Part shown: positions 22,161-32,287 of the stretch, piece after piece
How the letters are laid out: each line of letters starts with the position of its first letter
Position numbering within the stretch: position 1 is the stretch's first letter
Assembly: GCF_036785885.1 (NCBI RefSeq)
Contig: NC_092323.1
Coordinates: 15,508,501-15,572,500 of the forward strand
Direction of reading: 5' to 3'
Length of the DNA stretch: 64,000 nt
Origin: Coffea arabica
Lineage: Eukaryota; Streptophyta; Magnoliopsida; Gentianales; Rubiaceae
Translations under genes and position numbers: made by a program
The notes under the pieces: generated by a model
The model's database searches: none
Told to the model about the DNA's origin: nothing
Seen by the model: only the letters and a program-made list of their open reading frames with translations

Positions 22161-22622
22161 CTGGCGGCATCGAGCAGCGGCGGATGGCCACTGGGAAAAA
22201 AAAGAAAAGAAAAGTGGAACTAAACAGAGCAAAAGAAATTTCAGCGGAGAAACTTAGACAGAGGGAATTGGCAAGGCCAAACAAAGAAGAAAACAAAGTA
22301 GAAAAGTACGGTCTTGGTCAAAATCATTTTTTTTAAACTTTCGTTATCGGAAGGGTTGGAAGGCGTGGGCACGTCTTGGAGGACATGGTCTTCTGACCAA
22401 CGCATCCTAATGATGCTCAAAGGAATTTGTGTCAAGGCATGGGCACGCCTTGGAACTGCCAGTCTCCAATTTGCCCAGGGCACCTGGTGCACTCTTTCCA
22501 AGGCGTGGGCACGTCTTGGAACCCCTAGCTTTCTGTTTATCATAACAAAATCAATTAGACTAGAAAAATAGAACTGAAAAATTGTAAAGTAATGAAAAGT
22601 GACCACAATTAATACTGTAATC
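22161..22622 (-). other. Spacer with three palindromes (element A)
   Basis: Palindromes at 22360-22377, 22434-22451 and 22500-22517, each with one base changed in an arm in this copy (for example ACGTCTT for ACGCCTT). GTCTTCTG follows the first at about 10 bases. The matching trio in F is at 61436, 61503 and 61577. Confidence 0.7.
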
Positions 22623-22676
22623 CTTGGATTGCCTCCCAAGCAGCGCCTTTCTTTAATGTCTTTGGCTAGACATGGC
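22623..22676 (-). promoter_or_regulatory. Conserved post-pol hairpin motif (element A)
   Basis: Minus strand CTAGCCAAAGACATTAAAGA ... CTTGGG-AGGCAA-TCCAAG. The closing pair of the stem is mutated here; otherwise it is as in B, D and F. It starts a few bases after the integrase stop. Confidence 0.7.
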
Positions 22677-22686
22677 CATCAGCTGT

Positions 22687-23627
22687 TTAGATCTCACAAT
22701 TTGGATCATCAAGAGATATAATCTCCACTTGCTCACCATTAAACCCTTCATAATAAGGCTTTAGACGGTGGCCATTGACTACGAACTTCCTCTCTGTCTT
22801 AAGACTTTGGATTTCCACTGCACCATAATGAAAAATATTAGAAATAACAAATGGACCAATCCAACGCAAACGCAACTTACCCGGAAAAAGCTTAAGTCTT
22901 GAGTGATAAAGTAGGACTTTTTGCCCTACTACAAATGACTTCCTTGAAACTTGTTGGTCATGAAAAATTTTGCTTTTCTCTTTATAAATCGCGGCGTTCT
23001 CATAGGCTTCATTCCTTAGCTCCTCTAATTCTTGCAATTGGAGCTTCCTATGCCCTCCGGCATCCATAAGGTCCATGTTACACTGTTTAAGCGCCCAGAA
23101 CGCTCTGTGTTCAAATTTCACCGGGAGGTGGCAGGACTTCCCAAAAACTAACCTGTATGGGGACATCCCAATTGGTGTTTTGTATGCTGTACGGTAAGCC
23201 CATAGAGCATCTTCCAACTTCAAACTCTAGTTTTTTCTATCAGGCCGCACCATCTTCTCCAAAATTGACTTAACCTCTCTATTCGATACTTCGGTCTGAC
23301 CATTCGTCTGGGGATGGTAAGGATTGGACACTTTGTGAAGCACGCCATACTTACGAAACAAATCAGTGATCGTCTTATTGCAAAAATGGGTGCCCCTGTC
23401 ACTGACTATGGCTCTTGGCATTCCGAAACGGACAAATATGTTAGATTTGATAAATTCTGCAACCACTCTTGAATCGTTAGTCCGGGTGGCCTTTGCCTCC
23501 ACCCATTTGGAAATATAATCGACGGCAAGTATAATATATAAGAAACCAAAGGACGAGGGGAAAGGACCCATGAAATCTATACCCTAGACATCAAAAATCT
23601 CAACAAATAATATGGGAGTTTGACTCA
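22687..23627 (-). pseudogene. pol: Element A integrase, catalytic core and C-terminus (second part of pol)
   Basis: It continues the pol frame cut by the copia insertion. The catalytic D-D-E residues are visible: Asp in GIDFMGPFPS, Asp in [10 protein letters not shown] and Glu in [15 protein letters not shown]. The C-terminal part has the usual [15 protein letters not shown] and [17 protein letters not shown] motifs. Two in-frame TAG codons (23584-23586 and 23227-23229) stand where F has Trp (DVWGIDF, RKDWSLK). It ends in DDPNCEI, directly before the conserved hairpin. The enzyme would insert cDNA into the genome; this copy cannot make it. Confidence 0.88.
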
Positions 23628-23880
23628 TGTGGGAAAATCTGTATTTTTGGGAAGTAGAATATTGAGTAATAAAATCGTGTAAATTAAGAGAGATTAGTGG
23701 ACAGAAATTCTATATAACTATAACTGTAGATTAGCTGTAGAGGAGCTAAATTAGTGTAAAATCTTATTCCTAGGATTAAGGATATAATTGTGTATAGTTT
23801 CCTAATATAGGCTGAAACCTGTTGTATATATTCTTTTGGATCAATGAAATAATTATTCCCCTCATTCATTATTTTCAAGT
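23628..23880 (+). repeat. Copia 5' LTR
   Basis: It runs from TGTGGGAAAATCTG to ATTATTTTCAAGT. The final AAGT is present in both LTR copies and the right one is followed at once by the target duplication, so the LTR seems to end in GT rather than the usual CA. Confidence 0.9.
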
Positions 23881-23898
23881 TGGTCTCAGAGCTAGGTT
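23881..23898 (+). promoter_or_regulatory. Copia primer-binding site
   Basis: TGGTCTCAGAGCTAGGTT directly after the LTR. It resembles the common TGGTATCAGAGC site complementary to initiator tRNA-Met, with one difference. Confidence 0.85.
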
Positions 23899-23951
23899 TG
23901 CCTGATTTTTCCTACTTCTTGTTTTTTCACATTGTCCCCTGTCTCTTCATC

Positions 23952-26900
23952 ATGTCTGAAACATCATCAGACTCTACCATTAATCCTCCAACTACTGCCT
24001 CTTCATCCAAAAACAGAATCGAATCCTTGAAAACTGGGGTTGATTCTCACTCAATTCAGATTACTACCATTCGGCTGAATGGAGATAATTTTCTCCGATG
24101 GTCACAAGCAGTCCGGATGTATATCAGAGGTCGTGGCAAGATGGGGTATTTAACTGGTGAAACAAAGGCTCCAATATGCACGGATCCTGCTTACGCAACA
24201 TGGGACACGGAAAACTCCATGGTTATGACATGGCTTGAAAACTCAATGGAGGAAAATATCAGTTCTAACTACATGTGCTATTCAACGGCACAAGAGTTAT
24301 GGGAAAATATCAATCAGATGTACTCTGATTTGGGAAATCAGTCCCGAATTTTCGAGTTGACTCTCAAAATTGGAGATCTACGTCAAGGGGAAGACACTGT
24401 CACAAAATATTTCAATTCGCTTAAGCGAATATGGCAGGATTTGGATCTCTTCAACAGCTATGAGTGGAAATCAACAGAGGATTTTCAGCATCATAAGAAA
24501 ACTGTTGAAGACAGCCGAATCTTTAAATTTTTGGCAGGGCAAAATGTTGAATTTGATGAAGTTAGAGGGAGAATTATTGGGAGACAGCCTCTTCCTTCAA
24601 TTAGTGAGGTGTTCTCAGAGGTTAGAAGGGAGGAAAGCAGAAGAAATGTAATGCTGGGAAAGAAGGGTGCTGGAATTGCTGTTGAAGGATCGACTTTAAA
24701 GGTTGCCTCATCCTTTAAAACATCAACTTATCAGCGTAGAACGGGAGAAAAATCCAGTGAAAAATCACAGGTCTGGTGTGACTATTGTAATAAGCCTCGT
24801 CACACTCGTGACACATGCTGGAAACTGCACAGAAAACCTCCAAATTGGAAAAACAAAGGAGGAGAGAAGTCTGGACGAGGAGTTCCTACTGCTAATGGAG
24901 CTGATGCTGGCCCTTTCACCAAAGAACAAATGGAGCATCTTCTTATGCTACTGAAATCTAGTTCTACCTCATCTGACTTTCCTAATGCTTCTATGGCTCA
25001 TACAGGTATTGGATCTAAGGCTCTATTCAATTCTTTTTTGTCTAATTCCTCAACCTTTCATGCTCCATGGATCATAGACTCTGAAGCCTCAGACCATATG
25101 ACAAATTCATTTAAACTCTTCCAATCATATACACCATGTTCTGGAAATAAAAAGATCAAGGTTGCAGATGGAGGTTTCTCTCCTGTTGCTGGAAAAGGTT
25201 CAATACAGATCTCAAAAAATATTAACCTGAAATCTGTTCTTCATGTTCCAAAATTGGTCAGCAATCTTTTATCAGTTAGTAAACTAACAAAAGATTCTAA
25301 TTGTTTGGCTATTTTCGATGAATCTCATTGTGCTTTTCAGGACAAGAATTCGAGGATGACGATTGGCAGAGCTAGAATGATCAATGGCCTTTACTGTCTT
25401 GAGGATAATTCACCTAGTGCTCAAATTGTTCAAGAGTCTAGTAGTAATATTTCTGTATCAGCTTATGAACAAATAATGGTTTGGCATTACAGATTGGGCC
25501 ATCCTAGTTTTATTTATCTAAAACATTTGTTTCCTTTGCTTTTTAAGAATGTGAACCCCCTGAAACTGAAATGTGAAAGTTGTTTGCTTGCTAAAAGTCA
25601 ACGAAAATCTTATGTCCCAAGACCTTATTTACCATCAAAATCATTTTATTTGTTTCATAGTGATGTTTGGGGACCCTCAAGGGTTACTACTGTTTCGGGA
25701 AAAAGGTGGTTTGTAACGTTCATAGACGACCATACTCGTCTATGTTAGGTATACTTAATGCATAAGAAGTCAGAAGTAGCAACCACTTTTCAAAATTTCT
25801 ATAACATGATAGAAAATCAATTTCAAACAAAAGCAAGTATTTTGCGATCTGATAATGGAACAGAGTACTATAATAGTATCCTTGGAACATTTTTTGAAGA
25901 AAAAGGGATCTTACATCAGTCTTCTTGCACTGATACCCCTGAACAAAATGGGATTGCCGAGCGTAAAAACAAACATCTGTTGGAAGTCGCTCGTGCCATG
26001 ATATTTTATATGAACTTACCAAAATATTTTTGGGGGGATGCTGTTTTAACAGCATCATACCTAATTAATAGGATGCCTTCCAAGGTCTTACAATATAGTA
26101 CTCCTTTAGAGTGTTTTAAAAAAATTTTCCCTGAATCAAGAGTTAATTCAGATTTGCCTTTAAAAATATTTGGATGCACTGCTTATGTGTATATTCCAAA
26201 GAAACCTCGGTCCAAGTTGGATCCTAGGGCCGAAAAATGTGTCTTTGTTGGTTATGCTCCAAATCAAAAAGGGTACAAATTCTTTAATCCTCTCACACAG
26301 AAAGTCTTTGTCACTATGGATGCAACTTTTTTGAAAGGTCTTCATTTCTTTAACAAACCTTTGATTCAGGGGGAGAATTCTAGTGAATCAAATTTTTGGG
26401 AAACTGAAGCTTTACCAACTATAATTTTTGAAACAGATAAGGAAACGAAGATCCCTCAATTTGATAGTGCAGAAACTGATATTGATTTATCAGATATGGA
26501 AATATTACGATGAGAAAAAAATTGTTCCAATCTTGAGCCTGTGGTATACACTAGGAGAAATATTTTTAAAAAGGGTGAAGGTCCATTGATGAGTTCAGCT
26601 CCTGTTCATGAGAAGTCCTCGAGGGAAGTCTGTCCAAATACATCAGGTAATACTTCACCTTTCTTTTCTTCTGCTGTTCCAGAATCTGACCCAGTTTTAA
26701 ACCTTCCTACTCAAGAATCTGATCTTGATCTTCCCATTGCCATTAGGAAAGGAACCCGTACTTGCACTAGACATTCAATTTCCAAATATGTGTCCTATGA
26801 TAACCTTTCCCCTAAATATAGAGCCTTTACCACTGAAATTTCAAAACTTATGATTCCTAGAAACATTAAAGAAGCGTTGGATGATCAGAACTGGAAATCT

Positions 26901-28393
26901 GCAGTGTTTGAAGAGATGGAAGCATTGAGGAAGAATGATACATGGGATGTGGTGGAGTTGCCTAGGGAGAAAAAGATTGTTGGGTGCAAATGGGTGTTTA
27001 CAGTTAAAAGCAAAGCAGATGGTACTGTAGAAAGGTACAAGGCCAGGTTAGTTGCGAAGGGTTTTACACAAACCCATGGAATAGATTATCAAGAAACATT
27101 TGCCCCTGTTGCCAAGATAAATTCTATTCGGGTCCTTTTATCTCTTGCTATTAATGCAAATTGGCCATTGTACCAACTTGATGTGAAAAATGCCTTTCTT
27201 AATGGAGACCTAGAAGAGGAGGTGTTTATGAGTCTTCCTCCAGGTTTTGTGGACAAATATGGTGTTGGAAAAGTTTGCAAACTGAAGAAATCTCTTTATG
27301 GACTTAAACAATCACCAAGAGCTTGGTTTGAACGCTTCAGCAAAGCTGTTAAAAAATTTGGTTTCTTACAAAGTCAGGCTGACCATACTTTGTTTTATAG
27401 GCATTCAAAAGAAGGTAAAGTTGCAATTTTAATTGTATACGTCGATGACATTATTTTAACAGGGGATGATTGTGGAGGATTAGAAAATTCAAAGAAGTTT
27501 CTGGCCAAGGAATTCGAAATCAAGGACTTGGGAAACTTAAAGTACTTTCTCGGGATGGAGTTTGCACGATCCAAGGAGGGAATTGTTGTAAGTCAAAAGA
27601 AGTATGTGCTTGATTTCTCAAAGAGACAGGTATGATGGGATGCATGCCAGCTGAAACTCCCATGGAGCCAAATTTGAAACTTCAACCAGCTAGTGTAGAG
27701 AAAGTAAGAGACAGAGAAAAGTTTCAAAAACGAGTTGGAAGACTTATTTATTTATCACACACTCGGCCTAACATAGCATTTCCAGTAAGTATTGTTAGTC
27801 AGTTCATGCATTCACCAGGCCCAGAGCACTTTGAAGCAATTCATAGAATCCTAAGGTACCTAAAGGGAACACCTGGCAAAGGTATTTTCTTTAAGGCACG
27901 AGGATATCTTCAAGTTGAAGCCTATACCGATGCAGATTAGGCTGGATGTATAACAGATAGAAGATCAACTTCTGGGTATTGTACGTATGTGGGAGGTAAT
28001 TTGGTAACTTGGAGAAGTAAGAAGCAGAATGTTGTGGCAAGGAGCAGTGCAGAAGCCGAGTTCCGGGCTGTTGCTCAAGGTATTTGTGAAGTGATATGGA
28101 TTAGAAGAATATTACAGGAGTTGAAGGTTTCAGAAATACTTCCTATGAAATTGCATTGTGACAATAAAGCGGCTAATTCTATTGCTCACAATCCAGTTCT
28201 TCATGACCGAACGAAACATGTTGAAGTAGATAAGCACTTCATCAAAGAAAAAATAGAAGGAGGTGTAGTCTGCATGACCTATGTGCCAACTAGAGACCAA
28301 GTGGCAGATCTGCTTACAAAGAGTCTTCCCAAAAAACAGTTTGATTTGTTAGTGAGCAAGCTGGTGATGAAAGATATCTTCAAACCAGCTTGA
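23952..28393 (+). pseudogene. gag-pol: Copia gag-pol polyprotein, broken
   Basis: The start is taken at MSETSSD (23952). Order: gag (WSQAVRMYIRGRG region); CCHC knuckle CDYCNKPRHTRDTC (about 24777-24820); protease, where the active-site triplet reads Asp-Ser-Glu (IDSEASDHM, Glu codon 25083-25085) instead of Asp-Ser-Gly; integrase with the HHCC finger (HYRLGHP ... CESCLLAK) and D-D-E (HSDVWGP, LRSDNGTE, EQNGIAERKN); RT with YVDDIILTGDD; RNase H to the end (KLHCDNKAANSIA). Lesions: TAG 25746-25748 and TAG 27938-27940 where relatives have Trp, TGA 26511-26513 (a likely Arg CGA), and a one-base shift near 27615-27622. The stops fit C-to-T changes on one strand or the other. Confidence 0.93.
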
Positions 28394-28400
28394 GGGGGAG
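28391..28400 (+). promoter_or_regulatory. Copia polypurine tract
   Basis: TGAGGGGGAG immediately before the 3' LTR; it overlaps the polyprotein stop codon (TGA at 28391-28393). Confidence 0.85.
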
Positions 28401-28653
28401 TGTGGGAAAATCTGTATTTTTGGGAAGTAGAATATTGAGTAATAAAATAATGTAAATTAGGAGAGATTAGTGGAGAGAAATTCTATATAACTATAACTGT
28501 AGATTAGCTGTAGAGGAGCTAAATTAGTGTAAAATCTTATTCCTAGGATTAAGGATATAATTGTGTATAGTTTCCTAATATAGGCTGAAACCTGTTGTAT
28601 ATATTCTTTTGGATCAATGAAATAATTATTCCCCTCATTCATTATTTTCAAGT
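28401..28653 (+). repeat. Copia 3' LTR
   Basis: 253 bp, same length as the 5' LTR with 4 substitutions, all in its first 75 bases; followed by ACTCA. Confidence 0.95.
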
Positions 28654-30810
28654 ACTCATTTGGTCTCTACGAGAGATATTCCCCACCCTTTGACACTTAT
28701 CACAAGATTTACAAAACAAATATGCATTCTTAAAAAGAGTAGGCCAATAAAAACCACTTTCTAACACCTTACGAGCCGTCCGCTTTGGACCAAAATGCTC
28801 TCCACATGCAAACGAATGACAGAAAGTCAAAATAGAATGAAACTCACCGGCACTTACACACCTTCTAAGTACTTGATCCGAGCATTGCCTCCACAAGTAG
28901 GGGTCATCCCAAATATAAGGTTTGGCTTCACTTTTCAGCTTATCTCTCTTAGCCTTTGGCCAACCTGCAGGGAATTGATTCGTTACTAAGAAATTTACAA
29001 TGTCAGCGTACCATGGCAAGGACGAATCAATGGCTAGCAATTGTTTCTCGGGAAATGACTCTCTCAACGGCAGATCTTCCTTATTCGTGAGCAATCGACT
29101 CAAATGGTCAGCGACCAAATTCTCGGCTCCACTCTTATTCTTGATCTCTAAATCGAACTCCTGCAGGAGCAAGATCCACCTGATGAGCCTCGATTTTGCA
29201 TCCTTATTCGCCAACAGGTACCGCAAAGCTGCATGGTCAGAGAAAATAATTACTTTTGCACCCAATAAATATGACCTAAATTTCTCTAGTGCAAAAATAA
29301 TAGCAAGTAATTTTTTCTCTGTCGTGGAGTAGTTAAGTTGAGCTCCACTCAATGCCCTCGATGCGTAGTAGATTGCGTGTGCCGCCTTGCCAATTCTTTG
29401 CCCTAACACGACCCCCACGGCGTAATCACTAGCGTCGCACATTATCTCAAATGGCCGGTTCCAATCTGGGGGTTGAATGATGGGTGGTGATGTCAACGAC
29501 TCATTCAATGTATCAAAGGCCGCCTTGCATTCACCAGTGAAATCAAATAGCACGTCCTTTTGCAGTAACCTGAACAGGGGTGCTCCGATCTTCGAGAAAT
29601 CCTTGATAAACCGCCTGTAAAAACCTACATGGCCTAAAAACGAACATATTTCCCGTACATATATGGGGTAAGGTAGAGCAGAAATAATATCTATTTTAGT
29701 TTTGTCTACCTCTACATCCATAGCCGACACAACATGCCCTAAGACAATGCCATGATCTACCATAAAGTGACACTTCTCCTAGTTAAGAACCAAGTTCGTC
29801 TCCATGCACCTTTTCAGAATTAAAGCAAGATTTTCAAGGCATTCATCAAAACTATCCCCGTACACAATAAAATCATCAATGAACATCTCAATTAATTTTT
29901 TCACATATTGTGAGAAAATACCTACCATGCACTTTTGAAAAGTTGTTGGAGCATTGCAAAGACCGAAAGGCATCCTACGGTAAGCAAACGTACCGAATGG
30001 GCAGGTGAACGTGGTCTTCTCCTGGTCCTCCGGTGCTATCGCGATTTGGAAGTACCCTGAAAAATCATCTAAAAAACAATAGTAAACACGACCTGTCAAT
30101 CTCTCAATTATTTGGTCAATAAAGGGGAGAGAAAAATGGTCCTTTTTTGTCACAGAATTTAATCTCCGGTAGTCAATGCACTGATGCCAACCAGTAGCTT
30201 TCCTAACCGGGACCATATCACCCTCTTGGTTCTCTTCTACGGTTACTCCCGCTTTTTTCGAGACCACTTGAACCGGACTCACCCAGGGACTGTCCGAACT
30301 AGCGAAGATGATCCCCACCTCCAGGAGATTGAGTATCTCCTTCTTCACAACCTCCATCATTAAGGGGTTCAGTCTTCGCTGTGCCTGCCTCACCGGCTTT
30401 GCATCATCCTCAAATCTTATCCGATGCATGCACAAGGACGGGTTTATCCCTTTGATATGACTATGCTCCACCCGATTGCCTCCTTATGATCTCTAAGGAG
30501 TCGCACTAGTTTTTCCTCCTGACTTGGAGACAGATGAGCAGAAATAATCACAGGAAGTGTCTCACTGTCTCCCAGGAATAAATACTTCAAATGCTTGGGA
30601 AGAGGTTTGAATTTTAATTCGAGTACCTGCACCACCGATGGCAATAATTTTGCGTGAGTTTCCGGCACAAAAAGGGAAGTGAGCTCATACTTGGGTTGAA
30701 TGGTTGGGAGTGAATGTAATGCTTCAATTGCTCGATGCAACTCGTCCCTTATGTCCACATCAGGGGTCACTCCCAACTCAAGATGTTTTGTTAGGGCCAT
30801 TTGCAGTGCG
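28654..30810 (-). pseudogene. pol: Element A RT, RNase H and integrase zinc finger (first part of pol)
   Basis: Reading down from 30810: linker after protease (ELTSLFVPETHAKLLPSVVQ), then RT with CIDYRRLNSVTKKDHF, FLDDFSGYFQIAIAPEDQ, RRMPFGLCNAPTTFQ and the catalytic FIDDFIVYG. RNase H follows ([45 protein letters not shown]). The integrase HHCC finger comes last ([12 protein letters not shown] ... CKSCDKC). These are Athila-type sequences. There is a frameshift near 30444-30471, and TAG 29779-29781 stands where F has Trp (LVLNWEKCHF). The frame is cut on the right by LTR E, whose duplication GTGCG is at 30806-30810, and on the left by the copia element. Confidence 0.9.
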
Positions 30811-32199
30811 TGATAGGTTGCAATTTTCTCATTTATTTTATTATTAATTTTTCCTATTACCTGACTTGATGTGGATTAATTGCTAGATTCTACTCACTTT
30901 TCATAATTTGTATTTATTTTAGGGAGTAGATCAAAAATACCACGATCACTGCTACTTTGACAGTCATCGGGAAAGAAATAAAATAGAAGGCTTGCAAGGG
31001 CACTTTTGGAAAAAAAGGGACACAAGTCGTTTTCGATCATTTGACCGACGTCTTGTTTTCCCTGGAAGCCACCGCACAGTGCAAGGGGGTGACTATCAGA
31101 TACAAAATGCAAGATTGCAGAGGATTAGGGGGCTGACCATCACTTTGAGCTTTTCGTCCTTTAGCTTAGCCTCACTTTTGTCTTTTCCTCTTAGGAGTTA
31201 TTCTCCACGGTTGTGAGAAAAACAACGAGTACTAGCTTAGCATTCATTGACTTTTTCCTTTAGCTTTCCTTTCGCTCGTTCCCATGCATGTCAGGAGATT
31301 GGAGCCTGCTTTCTTTGACTTTTCCTCCTAGTTTCTTTTGAGTGGCCTTGCGCTACGGATGCTAGAAACAATTAAGAGATTCAATTGTTACCTGTAACTT
31401 TCATTTGCTTTCTAATTGTTCGACGAATTGCGGCTTCCCGAAATGCAGACAATGACCGTGACTTTTGTTGAAATTTTGTATGGGTTTCGTTCATCAAATA
31501 TGAACTAATTCCCTCACTCTAGTCAGGGAAAAACGGAGGCTTTGGTTTGCCTAAAAAAATTGTGAGATCGATTTAATTTAATATTTTCCTTTTATTTATT
31601 GGTATTCGCATATTCCTTGATTGCTAAACTTATGGTTATTTAATTAATTGATTGTCTTGGATCCGGATAATTAATTAATTTGATAATTTATTGTCAATTA
31701 GGGCATTAAATCCGTAATTGTTTAATTGCCTTAAATTAGTGACAACTGGCACGATTAGGTTTGTGTCAGGGGGATACGCGGGTTAATCTGAAATAACCCT
31801 GGTAGTGTGTTATTTGGTTAGAATAGGACTTCTCTAATACGTAAGGTAATTGGGAAATTAAATCTTACGGGCGTACCTAGGATTATTTCCTAATTAGAGT
31901 AGTGATTAACGGGCGTACCTTAATCACCGACACAGTAAGGAGGAGTTGACTGCCATCGCTTGTTTGGTAGTTATAACCTATTTATTGATAAATAATTGGA
32001 ATTGCCTTTGCATCGATGATCAATTAGGTGAACCATTGCTGAAGTTATTTCTTGGCTAGACCATTAATTAATATTATCTTGATTTTAGTGAATTGCCATT
32101 TGATTTTTAGTTGCATATTTTATTTTATTTTTAATTGTCTTCTTGTTCTAATTGTTTTGGGTTTTTAATTCTTGTTACATTGAGTTTAGTGAATTGCCG
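30811..32199 (+). repeat. Solo LTR E, left part
   Basis: It begins TGATAGGTTGCAATTTTCTC. It has the family pattern of D LTRs in the opposite orientation: AAATCCGTAATTGTTTAATT, GGTTTGTGTCAGGG, CTTACGGGCGTACCTAGG, CATCGATGATCAATTAGG. It stops at GTGAATTGCCG, where the LINE tail begins. The right end of the same LTR is at 46742-46834. No internal region accompanies it, so it is a solo LTR that later received other insertions. Confidence 0.8.
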
Positions 32200-32287
32200 T
32201 TTTTTTTTTTTTTTTTTAATAAAATATGCTCTTTATTAATAAAATCGAAATTACAACCACAGCAGGCAGTACCCAAAATGGGCCATC

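Larger units (their letters stand above)
23628..28653 (+). mobile_element. Ty1/copia retrotransposon inserted in A integrase
   Basis: Two 253-bp LTRs, a tRNA-iMet-type primer site, gag-protease-integrase-RT-RNase H in copia order, and a polypurine tract. It is flanked by a perfect 5-bp duplication ACTCA (23623-23627 and 28654-28658). Removing the element rejoins the A integrase frame, as F shows (CAAATGAGTCAAAC). LTRs differ at 4 positions, so the insertion is recent, yet the polyprotein already has three stops and one frameshift. The lineage looks Ivana/Oryco-like by RT phrases, low confidence. Confidence 0.95.
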
